A DNA stretch of 64,000 bases, taken from positions 21,210-85,209 of the forward strand of contig JBMYMD010000008.1 of NCBI GenBank assembly GCA_049596955.1, in the 5' to 3' direction. The DNA comes from UBA3478 sp049596955. GTDB taxonomy: Bacteria; Bacteroidota; Bacteroidia; Flavobacteriales; Flavobacteriaceae. Shown piece by piece: positions 27,004-35,277 of the stretch. The translations under genes and the position numbers were made by a program. The notes below the pieces were generated by a model. The model ran no database searches, had not been told where the DNA came from, and saw only the letters and a list, made by a program, of their open reading frames with translations. Position 1 is the first letter of the stretch. Every line of letters starts with the position of its first letter.

Positions 27004-28470
27004 ATGAGAAATTATTTTTCACTACAGCTCAAACAATTGTTTAGATCTCCTACATGGGGCCAAACACTTTGGATGAGAATTCTAGTTGGCTTTTTTGTAT
27101 TGTATTTTGTTGCTGTTTTTTTATTACTAGGGATAGGTCTTTTTTTCATTATCGAAGAATTAGAGCTTGGAGACCCTTTGGATGTCGTTCATGGATACAT
27201 GCTTTTCTATGTTTTAGGGGATTTGGTTTTTCGCTACCTCATGCAAAAAATGCCAGTTGCAGACATCAAACAATACCTTTATTTGCCCATTAAAAAAGGA
27301 AAAATCGTTAGGCTTAATTTACTTAAATCCTTGTTTTCGTTTTTTAACGTAAGCCACCTCTTTTTCATTATACCATTCGGTATTATTCTTATTGTTGAAG
27401 GCTATCCTGTTGCTGAGACTTGTGTTTGGATGGTCTCAATATACATCGCACTATTGGCAAATCACTTTTTGAATATGCTAGTAAACAACAGCAAGATGGT
27501 TTTTGGCATAATGCTAAGTCTTCTTCTTGGCTTGTTGTCTCTTCAATTTTATTTTGGTGTAGATGTCACTCCTTTTAGTTTTGCGATTTTCGCACCTTTT
27601 TCTAGCCTAAATCTGCTGGTTACAGCAGGTTTGATTTTATGGGCAGTAGTCTTGTACACCCTTGTGTTTTATCAATACCGGGCTCAAATGTATTTGGATG
27701 CGGGGCTTTTAGACAAGAAGATTAAGTTTAGGGAAAACGAATACAAGTTCTTAGAGCGTTTTGGGCCTTTAGCACCTTTCTTGAAGATGGATTTAGCCTT
27801 AATTACCCGAAACAAAAGATCAAAAAGCGCTGTGATTGCTGGGTTTATATTCGTTTTTTACGGCTTATTGTTTTTTACAGGAGCGGTCGAATCGTATGAG
27901 TCTCCGGCTTGGCAATTCTTTGCTGGGATTTTCGTTACAGGAGGCTTTATGTTTAGCTTTGGACAATACGTGCCTAGCTGGGATAGCGCGTATTATCCTC
28001 TATTAATGAGTCAAAATATACGTTACATTGATTACCTGAATTCGAAATGGTATCTCGTTCAAATTGCGACAATTATTTCGACCTTACTTGCGACATTTTA
28101 TTTGTATTTGGGCTGGGATGCCTATCGCTATGTACTTTTAGGGATGATCTACAATTTGGGAATCAACTCGTATCTCGTATTATGGGGAGGGGCTTTTGTC
28201 AAGACAAAAATCGACTTAAGCTCTAACAAAAAGGCCTTTGGAGATAAAAGTGCCTTTAATTACAAAACAATGCTTTTGATTTTACCCAAATTAGCGCTAC
28301 CCCTGCTCATATATGGATTAACCGCCTATTATTTCTCTCACGAATTAGCGAGTATTGCCATTATTGTGATATCAATTTTAGGTTTCACACTTAAAAAGCC
28401 GGTATTCCGTCAAATTGAAAAAGTTTACAAAAAAGAAAAATATACCACTCTTAAAGCCTATAAATCATGA
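27004..28470 (+). CDS. DUF5687 ABC exporter permease
   Basis: From the ATG at 27004 the protein has 488 residues with about 10-12 hydrophobic helices and begins MRNYFSLQLKQLFRSPTWGQ, the pattern of the DUF5687 membrane family. It is the transmembrane half of an ABC transporter whose ATPase is encoded next, with a 4-bp overlap (ATGA). Substrate unknown. The longer reading frame upstream (from 26839) runs through the divergent promoter region and is not used. Confidence 0.85.
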   Translation: MRNYFSLQLKQLFRSPTWGQTLWMRILVGFFVLYFVAVFLLLGIGLFFIIEELELGDPLDVVHGYMLFYVLGDLVFRYLMQKMPVADIKQYLYLPIKKGKIVRLNLLKSLFSFFNVSHLFFIIPFGIILIVEGYPVAETCVWMVSIYIALLANHFLNMLVNNSKMVFGIMLSLLLGLLSLQFYFGVDVTPFSFAIFAPFSSLNLLVTAGLILWAVVLYTLVFYQYRAQMYLDAGLLDKKIKFRENEYKFLERFGPLAPFLKMDLALITRNKRSKSAVIAGFIFVFYGLLFFTGAVESYESPAWQFFAGIFVTGGFMFSFGQYVPSWDSAYYPLLMSQNIRYIDYLNSKWYLVQIATIISTLLATFYLYLGWDAYRYVLLGMIYNLGINSYLVLWGGAFVKTKIDLSSNKKAFGDKSAFNYKTMLLILPKLALPLLIYGLTAYYFSHELASIAIIVISILGFTLKKPVFRQIEKVYKKEKYTTLKAYKS

Positions 28471-29174
28471 TCGAAGTCAATAATATCATTAAATCTTACA
28501 AAAAAGAAGTCGTTCTTGACATCGAACAACTACACATTGGCAGAGGAGAAGTGTTAGGATTAGTCGGAAATAACGGCGCAGGAAAAACTACGCTTTTCAG
28601 TTTGCTACTTGACTTGATCAAAGCGAATCAAGGTCACATAACAAATAAAGAAATTAGAGTAGACCAAAGCGAAGATTGGAAGTCTCATACCGCAGCGTTT
28701 TTGGACGAATCTTTTTTGATAGGCTATCTATCTCCAGAAGAGTATTTCACTTTTATAGGTTCCCTCAGAGGGCTCAACAAACAAGAAGTCTTAGAATTTG
28801 TGGGTGGCTTTGAAGATTTTTTCAATGGCGAAGTGCTCAACAAGAAAAAATACATCAGAGATTTTTCAAAGGGAAACATGAAGAAAATAGGTATTGTTGC
28901 GGCGTTCATCGGAGAGCCTGAAATTGTAATTCTAGATGAACCCTTTGCCAATTTAGATCCTTCTACTCAGATCAGACTTAAAACCTTGATTGAGCACTAT
29001 ACGGAAAAACACAATGGATGCTTATTGATCTCCAGTCACGACTTGCACCACATCACAGATGTGTGCAATCGAATCGTATTGTTAGACAAAGGAAAAGTAG
29101 TCAAGGACAACCTAAAGTCAGAACAAACCCTGGTCGACCTCAAAAAATACTTTGAAAACGAAATTGCCAAGTAA
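28467..29174 (+). CDS. ABC transporter ATP-binding protein
   Basis: The nucleotide-binding domain has Walker A GNNGAGKTT, an unusual signature loop FSKGNMKK in place of LSGGQ, Walker B EIVILDEPFANLDP and H-loop SSHDL. It pairs with the DUF5687 permease (4-bp overlap). The next gene (porW-like) begins immediately after its stop, so these transporter genes may be transcribed with the T9SS gene. No extra domains are present. Confidence 0.94.
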   Translation: MIEVNNIIKSYKKEVVLDIEQLHIGRGEVLGLVGNNGAGKTTLFSLLLDLIKANQGHITNKEIRVDQSEDWKSHTAAFLDESFLIGYLSPEEYFTFIGSLRGLNKQEVLEFVGGFEDFFNGEVLNKKKYIRDFSKGNMKKIGIVAAFIGEPEIVILDEPFANLDPSTQIRLKTLIEHYTEKHNGCLLISSHDLHHITDVCNRIVLLDKGKVVKDNLKSEQTLVDLKKYFENEIAK

Positions 29175-31661
29175 ATGAAGCTAAGTCGCTTTTCAAGAAC
29201 TGCATCAATCAATCTCAATTATTTGAGTTGTGCAGTCATTGGCGCGTTTATTTTGAATTCGTGTAGCACCCAAAAAGACAAGTTTATCAATAGAAACTGG
29301 CACGAGTTAAACACAACCTATAATGTCTTATATAACGGAAATATCGCGTTAGAGACCGGATTGAGTCAGCTTAAGGCTGAACAAAAGAACAACTATTTTG
29401 ACTTACTTCCTGTTGAACCTTTTCCCACAGAGAAGTTTGATGTCTTTTTAGATGATGTTGCCAATGATGAAAATTTTGAACGAGCCGAAGAAAAAGCAAC
29501 CAAAGCTATTCAAAAGCACAGCATGGTATTCGCTTCGAAACAAAAGAATCAGAGTATTGAAAACGCTTATTTTTTATTGGGTAAGGCTCGTTATTATGAC
29601 CAGCGCTTTGTGCCTGCTATAGAAGCTTTTACCAAGGTGCTTAGCCAAAGCAGAATAGAATCTAATAAGGCTTTGGCCAATATATGGATTGCCAAAATAT
29701 ACTATAGAACAGATAATATCGAACGGGCTCAGTCTCAATTGCTAAAGGTGAAAATAGACAGGGTCGACAGAGAGGTGGCTCTCGAATATTATTTAATTCA
29801 ATCTCAGATTGCTTTAGAAACCAAAAGTACTGAAGCCTCAAGAGCTTATCTTCGAAAGGCAGTAGCTTTAGCTGAATTAGGAGAAAAAAAGGCCAGATGG
29901 GCTTTTCTTTTGGGACAATTGTATGAACGAGATCAAAAATGGGACAGCGCCTATCAAGCCTACAAAGAAGTCATTAGAATAGGGCATAGATCCCCTGCAC
30001 TACTGCAATTATCAGCCAAACTGAGCGCTATCAATTTATGGGAAGATGAAGATGAAGCCCTACAAGAGTTAAAACAAATAGAGGATTATTGGGAATACAG
30101 AGCTTTTAAACCATTTGCCGAGCGGGCTGAGGCAAAACTTAGAATGCGCAAAGGCGAAGACAGTTTGGCCATGTCAAAGTATGCTCAATCCAATTTTGGA
30201 GCTCAGGGAAAATTCAAAACCCTTCTTCGAGAAAACTATAGAGATCAAGCGATCTACTTTTTTGACAGGCAAGAACTTTTATTGGCTGCAAATTATTACG
30301 ACAGTTTATATCCGCTCCTTACTTCTTCCAAAGAGAAGAGAGAGGTATCCAAAAAAATAAAGAGCTTGTCCGATCTCAAAATGCATTCTCGCCAAATCAC
30401 AAAGGCAGACAGCATACTATTTTTAATGAACCTCAATGAAGCCGAGCGAACTGAATTTGTGGTCAATGCGCTAAAAAAACAAATTATTCAAGAACAGCAG
30501 CGTAAACAAAAAGCCTCAGAGCGCAATGTTTCTCAGGGAAACTTTTACTTTGACAATGCGCAAAGAATCACTAGAGGAAGAGCAAACTTTCGATTAAAAT
30601 GGGGGGCAATACTCAAATCAGATAATTGGTTTTTAAAATCTTCTAATCAAGGTGGAGTCACACAATTTATCGAAAAAACCACAAAAAAAGACAACTCACA
30701 AGACAGTTTGATAGTTGTTGCACAAGAAATGTTAAGTGCATTGCCGAGCACTAAACGCGCCTCAGACAGCTTATTACAATTGATTGATTTTCAAAACTTT
30801 CAAATCAATCTATTGTATGAATATCGTTTCCGTTTAACCGAAAAAGCTAAAATGGGATTCTCTCAATTAGCCGAGAAAAAGGAGGCATACGTAAAATTAC
30901 CTGCACGTTTTGAACTTTATAAAATTGCATTAAATCAGTCTCAATTTGAGAGGGCAGAGGATTTGAAAAGAGCCATAATCAATGAGTTTCCTCAATCGAT
31001 TCAAGCAGAATACCTCCAAAACATAAACAGCACAAACTATAAGGAGGCATTAGCCGATCTGAATGCCAACAAAGACAAATTACTTATAACAGCGGACAGC
31101 TTATTTCAATCTAAGAAATATGATGAGTTGATACAGCTTGCTAAAAACAACGCCTTTGTAGTTTTCGATCGTTCGGTAAAAGCACAGTTAGATTATTACG
31201 AATTGCTAGCTATTTTGAGAGCAAAAGGAATAAAGGCTTTTGAGCCTAAATTGGCACAGTTTAAAGCCCTATACCCAGAAGCAGAAAAACAAAAGTTGGT
31301 AAACACGCTCAGCAAATTATTTCAAGATAGAGAACAAAAAGATTCAAGTTCTTGCTACATTCTTTGGAGAGTGGCGGACTATAATGATCAGCAAATTAAC
31401 GACCTAATAGTTGAGATCAAAAAGGCCTCGACTTCGTTTACTCCTATAAAACAAGACGTTTTCATTGATTATTTCGACAAAGAGATGAAAATTATCGTTC
31501 TATCTGATTTTGAGGATGATAAAGATGCATCCATTTTTTTAACTTTAAACCAAAATTTGAACCGAACTGATTTAATAGGTATCTTTAAAAAAGAAGATTA
31601 TGAGAGGGCACAACTAGATAAAGTATTATTTCAAAGAATAAATACCGAATTGAATCGTTAA
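29175..31661 (+). CDS. porW: PorW/SprE-like T9SS/gliding lipoprotein
   Basis: This 828-residue lipoprotein has a lipobox at FILNSC (Cys30) and the start KFINRNWHELNTTYNVLYNGN, which I recognise from SprE (Flavobacterium gliding) and PorW (Porphyromonas T9SS). TPR-like helical repeats cover residues about 100-320 (SIENAYFLLGKARYYDQRFVPAIEAF). In the known systems PorW joins the T9SS core in the periplasm and is needed for secretion and gliding. It starts at the base after the ABC ATPase stop. The bactofilin follows 13 bp later. The assignment rests on motif memory, not on a search. Confidence 0.85.
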   Translation: MKLSRFSRTASINLNYLSCAVIGAFILNSCSTQKDKFINRNWHELNTTYNVLYNGNIALETGLSQLKAEQKNNYFDLLPVEPFPTEKFDVFLDDVANDENFERAEEKATKAIQKHSMVFASKQKNQSIENAYFLLGKARYYDQRFVPAIEAFTKVLSQSRIESNKALANIWIAKIYYRTDNIERAQSQLLKVKIDRVDREVALEYYLIQSQIALETKSTEASRAYLRKAVALAELGEKKARWAFLLGQLYERDQKWDSAYQAYKEVIRIGHRSPALLQLSAKLSAINLWEDEDEALQELKQIEDYWEYRAFKPFAERAEAKLRMRKGEDSLAMSKYAQSNFGAQGKFKTLLRENYRDQAIYFFDRQELLLAANYYDSLYPLLTSSKEKREVSKKIKSLSDLKMHSRQITKADSILFLMNLNEAERTEFVVNALKKQIIQEQQRKQKASERNVSQGNFYFDNAQRITRGRANFRLKWGAILKSDNWFLKSSNQGGVTQFIEKTTKKDNSQDSLIVVAQEMLSALPSTKRASDSLLQLIDFQNFQINLLYEYRFRLTEKAKMGFSQLAEKKEAYVKLPARFELYKIALNQSQFERAEDLKRAIINEFPQSIQAEYLQNINSTNYKEALADLNANKDKLLITADSLFQSKKYDELIQLAKNNAFVVFDRSVKAQLDYYELLAILRAKGIKAFEPKLAQFKALYPEAEKQKLVNTLSKLFQDREQKDSSSCYILWRVADYNDQQINDLIVEIKKASTSFTPIKQDVFIDYFDKEMKIIVLSDFEDDKDASIFLTLNQNLNRTDLIGIFKKEDYERAQLDKVLFQRINTELNR

Positions 31662-31674
31662 AATATAACACCTC

Positions 31675-32169
31675 ATGTTCAAAACAGGACAAAAATTATT
31701 AGAAAAATTAAAACACGAAAACGAAATGTTCGACGGTAAAACAGGAAAATTTATGGGAGAAAGCCAAGGCAATCAGCCGAATAGAATTGAGAAGAATACC
31801 ACAATTACTGGTAATATTGTGTCTAAGAACGATTTTAGAATAGACGGAAAATTAGAAGGAGACATCAAAACATCTGGAAAAGTAGTTATTGGTCAAAACG
31901 GAAGGATAAATGGTAAAATAGAATGTGTAAGTGCTGATGTGGAGGGTTATTTCACAGGAGACATCTCAGTAAGCGACACACTTTCTCTCAAAGAAACTGC
32001 CACTATAGAAGGAACTGTTAAAGCAGGAAAACTGCAAATTGTTCCAGGAGCTAAGTTCAACGCCAAATGCCAAATGAGTTCAAGATCAGCACCTTTATCA
32101 GCTGACAAATCAATGCCTACGCCCGCCAAGACCATTGGTGTTGAAGAAAACAAACAAAATATTGCCTAA
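31675..32169 (+). CDS. Bactofilin (polymer-forming cytoskeletal protein)
   Basis: The central bactofilin beta-helix (IEKNTTITGNIVSKNDFRID, followed by GKLEGDIKTSGKVVIGQNG) is flanked by short disordered ends. Bactofilins polymerise without nucleotide at the membrane. The start may instead be the ATG at 31726 (MFDGKTGKFMGES), as many family members begin there. The 3' end overlaps the AtpZ-like gene by 35 bp in another frame. It lies between a T9SS gene and the ATP synthase genes. Confidence 0.9.
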   Translation: MFKTGQKLLEKLKHENEMFDGKTGKFMGESQGNQPNRIEKNTTITGNIVSKNDFRIDGKLEGDIKTSGKVVIGQNGRINGKIECVSADVEGYFTGDISVSDTLSLKETATIEGTVKAGKLQIVPGAKFNAKCQMSSRSAPLSADKSMPTPAKTIGVEENKQNIA

Positions 32170-32359
32170 GCCTTCACGCTATATTGAGTATACAGGAATG
32201 GGAATAAAGATGTTCTTGTATATTCTGATAGGTAATTGGATAGGCACAAAAACTGCAGCTTCTACTAATAAAGAATATTGGGAACCACTATTGACCATGA
32301 TAGGGGTAGGTTTGGCTATGTATACCATCATTGCTGACGTCATTCGAAAAAGCAATTGA
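32135..32359 (+). CDS. AtpZ/AtpI-like small ATP synthase accessory protein
   Basis: The 74-residue protein has two hydrophobic helices (GIKMFLYILIGNWIG and LLTMIGVGLAMYTIIADVI), the size and layout of AtpZ/AtpI proteins encoded ahead of F0F1 operons. The start must be a non-ATG codon: TTG at 32135, GTG at 32138 or TTG at 32141 or 32162. All of these lie within the end of the bactofilin gene. It probably helps c-ring assembly or ion supply by family analogy. Confidence 0.72.
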   Translation: MVLKKTNKILPKPSRYIEYTGMGIKMFLYILIGNWIGTKTAASTNKEYWEPLLTMIGVGLAMYTIIADVIRKSN

Positions 32360-32712
32360 AAAAGCAACTTTATATCGCAGGATTAATTTTGGCTTCATTA
32401 ACTCACTTGGCAGTCAATTTTAGCCAAAGATTGTTGATCATTTACCTCTTTTTTTATCTCTTTTCTTGGGCTTTTCTCACTGTAGTGTATCGGCTTAATG
32501 CAAAGCACAATTTCCAAAATGTAGGATTTATCTTTTTGATTTCAGTGTTCATTAAACCCATGTTATACGGGATATTTTGGCGTTCTTCTTTTGCCCTTTT
32601 TTCGAGCGAATCAAATTACCACCTGCAAAACGACCTGTTGCCCTTTCTACTTTCAACCATTTTAGAGGTTATCGTATTAATTCAATGGTTAGCCCGTTCA
32701 GAAAATACTTGA
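32356..32712 (+). CDS. Small polytopic membrane protein upstream of atpB
   Basis: The 118-residue protein has four predicted helices (QLYIAGLILASLTHLAV; LLIIYLFFYLFSWAFLTVVY; FIFLISVFIKPMLYGIF; LPFLLSTILEVIVLIQW). It resembles the flavobacterial DUF6168 proteins and holds the position of AtpI in other operons, but I cannot name its function. The TTG start overlaps the AtpZ-like stop (ATTGA). It is the last gene before the 88-bp gap holding the atpB promoter. Confidence 0.65.
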   Translation: MKKQLYIAGLILASLTHLAVNFSQRLLIIYLFFYLFSWAFLTVVYRLNAKHNFQNVGFIFLISVFIKPMLYGIFWRSSFALFSSESNYHLQNDLLPFLLSTILEVIVLIQWLARSENT

Positions 32713-32764
32713 GTCGTCTGGTCAAAAAAGCCAAAAAATAGCTAGACTTTTCTATCACTTTAAT

Positions 32765-32772
32765 TACATTTG
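32765..32772 (+). promoter_or_regulatory. Promoter -7 box for the atpB-G operon
   Basis: TACATTTG matches TAnnTTTG, 28 nt before the atpB ATG, in the only sizeable gap (88 bp) of the region. No convincing -33 element. Confidence 0.55.
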
Positions 32773-32800
32773 CACAAAATTTTGAAAGACCAACTCAAGC

Positions 32801-33937
32801 ATGCGTTTAACGTTTAAGCTTCAAATAGTTTCAATTCTTTGTTCTGTATTTTTTTCTGCAGGGATTTATTCAGTGCACGCAAAGGACGCAGATCCTAAAG
32901 AAGGACACCACGAAGAGGCAAATGCCATCGATGAAGATGATGAAATTGCCGAATACATTCTTCACCACATTAAAGACGCCCACGATTTTCATTTGTTCTC
33001 CTATAACAATAGCGATGGTGAGCGTAAACACATAGGCTTTGGGCTTCCAATCATCGTAAAAACCTCTGAAGGTTTCCGATTTTTTTCTTCTTCAGAATTT
33101 CACCATGATGACTCAGGCCATGTGATTGTTGAAAAAGAAGGAGTGTCTTTGGTCAAATACCACGAAAAAATCTACGAACTCGACAAAGGCCAGACTGCGA
33201 TACACTTTGATGAAGATCATCATCCAGACAATGCACATGCTGTATTAGACTTTTCTATTACCAAAAGTGTTTTTGGAATGTTGCTCGTTTTCACCTTATT
33301 AATATTCTGGTTCAGAAGGCTTGCAGCGCAATACAAGAAAAGCAGTATCCCTACAGGTTTTTCTAGAATTCTAGAACCACTTGTGATATACGTTAGAGAC
33401 GAAATAGCCAAACCGAATATTGGAGAGAAGCAATACAAAAAGTTTATCGGCTTTTTAATGACCGTCTTTTTCTTTATTTGGGTTTCAAACCTATTAGGCT
33501 TAATGCCTTTTGGGTTCAATATAACTGGACAGATTGCAGTGACTTTTTCGCTAGCCTTGTTTACCTATATTATTACGCATTTCAGCGCGAACAAGGATTA
33601 TTGGAAGCACATTTTCTGGATGCCGGGTGTTCCGATTCCGATGAAAATTATTCTGGCTCCAATAGAATTCTTAGGAACCTTGACTAAGCCTTTCGCACTG
33701 ATGGTGCGTTTGTTTGCTAACATTTCAGCAGGACACATTGTAGTAATGAGCATTATAGCAATTGGCATCACATTGAGAAGCACAATGGGAGTTTTTGGAG
33801 CAAGCGCTTTGTCATTTGCATTATCACTTTTTATAACCATAATAGAATTGTTAGTGGCTTTTCTACAAGCTTATATCTTTACCATGCTTTCAGCATTATT
33901 TATCGGTATGGCTGTCGAAGAACACGAACATCATTAA
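32801..33937 (+). CDS. atpB: ATP synthase F0 subunit a
   Basis: This subunit forms the ion half-channels next to the c-ring. The core is at residues about 150-378, with LVAFLQAYIFTMLSALFIGMA near the end carrying the essential Arg-helix context (FALMVRLFANISAGH). Residues 1-27 look like a signal peptide, and residues about 28-150 form a periplasmic extension rich in His and acidic residues (HHEE, EFHHDDSGH, DEDHHPDNAH). Long N-terminal extensions are usual in Bacteroidota. It is the first gene of atpBEFHAG. Confidence 0.95.
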   Translation: MRLTFKLQIVSILCSVFFSAGIYSVHAKDADPKEGHHEEANAIDEDDEIAEYILHHIKDAHDFHLFSYNNSDGERKHIGFGLPIIVKTSEGFRFFSSSEFHHDDSGHVIVEKEGVSLVKYHEKIYELDKGQTAIHFDEDHHPDNAHAVLDFSITKSVFGMLLVFTLLIFWFRRLAAQYKKSSIPTGFSRILEPLVIYVRDEIAKPNIGEKQYKKFIGFLMTVFFFIWVSNLLGLMPFGFNITGQIAVTFSLALFTYIITHFSANKDYWKHIFWMPGVPIPMKIILAPIEFLGTLTKPFALMVRLFANISAGHIVVMSIIAIGITLRSTMGVFGASALSFALSLFITIIELLVAFLQAYIFTMLSALFIGMAVEEHEHH

Positions 33938-33972
33938 CCCGTAATTATTTCGTTTAACATAAACTCAAAATC

Positions 33973-34167
33973 ATGACAATTCCAAATTTAGTAGGTGCCG
34001 GATTAATTGTAATAGGTGCTGGTATTGGTTTAGGCCAAATTGGAGGTAAAGCTATGGAAGGTATCGCACGCCAGCCAGAAGCAACTTCTAAAATCCAGAC
34101 AAATATGATTATCATCGCGGCTTTATTAGAAGGTTTAGCATTTGCTGCAATCTTCTTAGGAAAGTAA
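33973..34167 (+). CDS. atpE: ATP synthase F0 subunit c
   Basis: This is a 64-residue hairpin of two membrane helices with the polar loop ARQPEA. The ion carboxylate is the Glu in ALLEGLAFAA. The residue after Glu is Gly-Leu rather than the Ser-Thr of sodium-type rings, and the Gln in helix 1 (GLGQIGG) is offset from the sodium-ligand position, so I infer a proton-driven ring. A strong stem-loop follows the gene. Confidence 0.95.
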   Translation: MTIPNLVGAGLIVIGAGIGLGQIGGKAMEGIARQPEATSKIQTNMIIIAALLEGLAFAAIFLGK

Positions 34168-34177
34168 TAATTAAGCT

Positions 34178-34210
34178 ATACAAACAGGAACGGTTGGTTT
34201 CTGTTTGTAT
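34178..34210 (+). promoter_or_regulatory. Stem-loop between atpE and atpF
   Basis: A 14-bp stem (34178-34191 with 34197-34210) has one G-U pair and a 5-nt loop GGTTG. No U-tract follows, so it is more likely an mRNA processing or stability element for the highly expressed c subunit than a terminator. Confidence 0.7.
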
Positions 34211-34235
34211 TCATTATTGTCATTAAACAAAACGT

Positions 34236-34736
34236 ATGGATCAATTATTAAACGATTTTTCTCCAGGCCTATTCATCATACAAACCGTATTGATGTTGGT
34301 AGTCATCTTTTTGATGATAAAATTTGCTTGGAAACCAATATTAAGTGCACTTGAAGAGCGCGAATCTGGAATTCAAGACGCTTTAAATGCTGCACAAAAA
34401 GCTAAAGAGCAGGTTGAAGCGATGAACAGCGACAACGACCGTCTACTTAAAGAGGCTCGAGCAGAGCGAGAAGAAATGCTCAAAGAGGCGCGCGCAATTA
34501 AAGATAAAATCATTGCTGATGCAGAGGAAATGGCTCAGGCAGAATCTCAAAAAATCATAGACAAAGCGAAAAGCACTATTGAGAGCGAGAAGAAAGCTGC
34601 ACTTGAAGACATTAAAACTGAAGTAGCTAAGCTATCTATTGCGGTGGCTGAAAAATTATTACAAGACGAGTTGGCAAAAGATCAAAAGCAGACTGCTCAC
34701 ATCGATGCTATTATTGACGAAGTAAAATTATCCTAA
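34236..34736 (+). CDS. atpF: ATP synthase F0 subunit b
   Basis: An N-terminal membrane helix (GLFIIQTVLMLVVIFLMIKF) is followed by WKPILSALEERESGIQDAL and a long charged coiled coil, as in peripheral-stalk b subunits. The length of 166 residues is normal. It ends immediately before the atpH ATG, so the two are translationally linked. Confidence 0.95.
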   Translation: MDQLLNDFSPGLFIIQTVLMLVVIFLMIKFAWKPILSALEERESGIQDALNAAQKAKEQVEAMNSDNDRLLKEARAEREEMLKEARAIKDKIIADAEEMAQAESQKIIDKAKSTIESEKKAALEDIKTEVAKLSIAVAEKLLQDELAKDQKQTAHIDAIIDEVKLS

Positions 34737-35276
34737 ATGATAAATTCTAGAGCATCTGTAAGATACGCGAAAGCACTTTTTGAGGCTGCCGTTGAAAGGA
34801 ACAATGTCGAGGCGGTCGCCAAAGACATGATGCACATTGCTCAAACGGTTGAAAGCTCAGATGAGTTAAAACAGTTGTTGCAAAACACTACAGTTTCTTC
34901 AACGGTGATTAAGAACTATTTGGATAAAATATTCTCAGATAGCTCAAGTCTTGTCAAGAGTTTAATCGATGTTCTAGCCATCAATAAGCGACTCTCGTTA
35001 ATCGCTCAAATCGCTAATGAATACGACAGAAAATGTCAAGCTTTAAATGATACAAAAAAGGTGACTGTAATTTCTGCAGTAGCCTTAAACGAGTCTTCTC
35101 AAAAAGCAATTATTACGAATCTTGAAAAACAAGGACTTAAAAACATAAGTCTTGAAAATACAGTTGACCCGAGTATTCTCGGTGGGTTTGTCTTAAAATT
35201 TGACGACAACCAATTTGATGCAAGCATCAAAAACAAATTAACACGAATTAAAAGAGAATTTTCTAAAAGTCTATAA
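34737..35276 (+). CDS. atpH: ATP synthase F1 subunit delta
   Basis: This 179-residue OSCP-type subunit links F1 to the b stalk. The N-terminal helical bundle begins RASVRYAKALFEAAVERN. The C-terminal signature ENTVDPSILGGFVLKFDDNQFDASI is typical. It starts at the base after the atpF stop. The next gene atpA starts 1 bp after its stop. Confidence 0.95.
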   Translation: MINSRASVRYAKALFEAAVERNNVEAVAKDMMHIAQTVESSDELKQLLQNTTVSSTVIKNYLDKIFSDSSSLVKSLIDVLAINKRLSLIAQIANEYDRKCQALNDTKKVTVISAVALNESSQKAIITNLEKQGLKNISLENTVDPSILGGFVLKFDDNQFDASIKNKLTRIKREFSKSL

Positions 35277-35277
35277 A

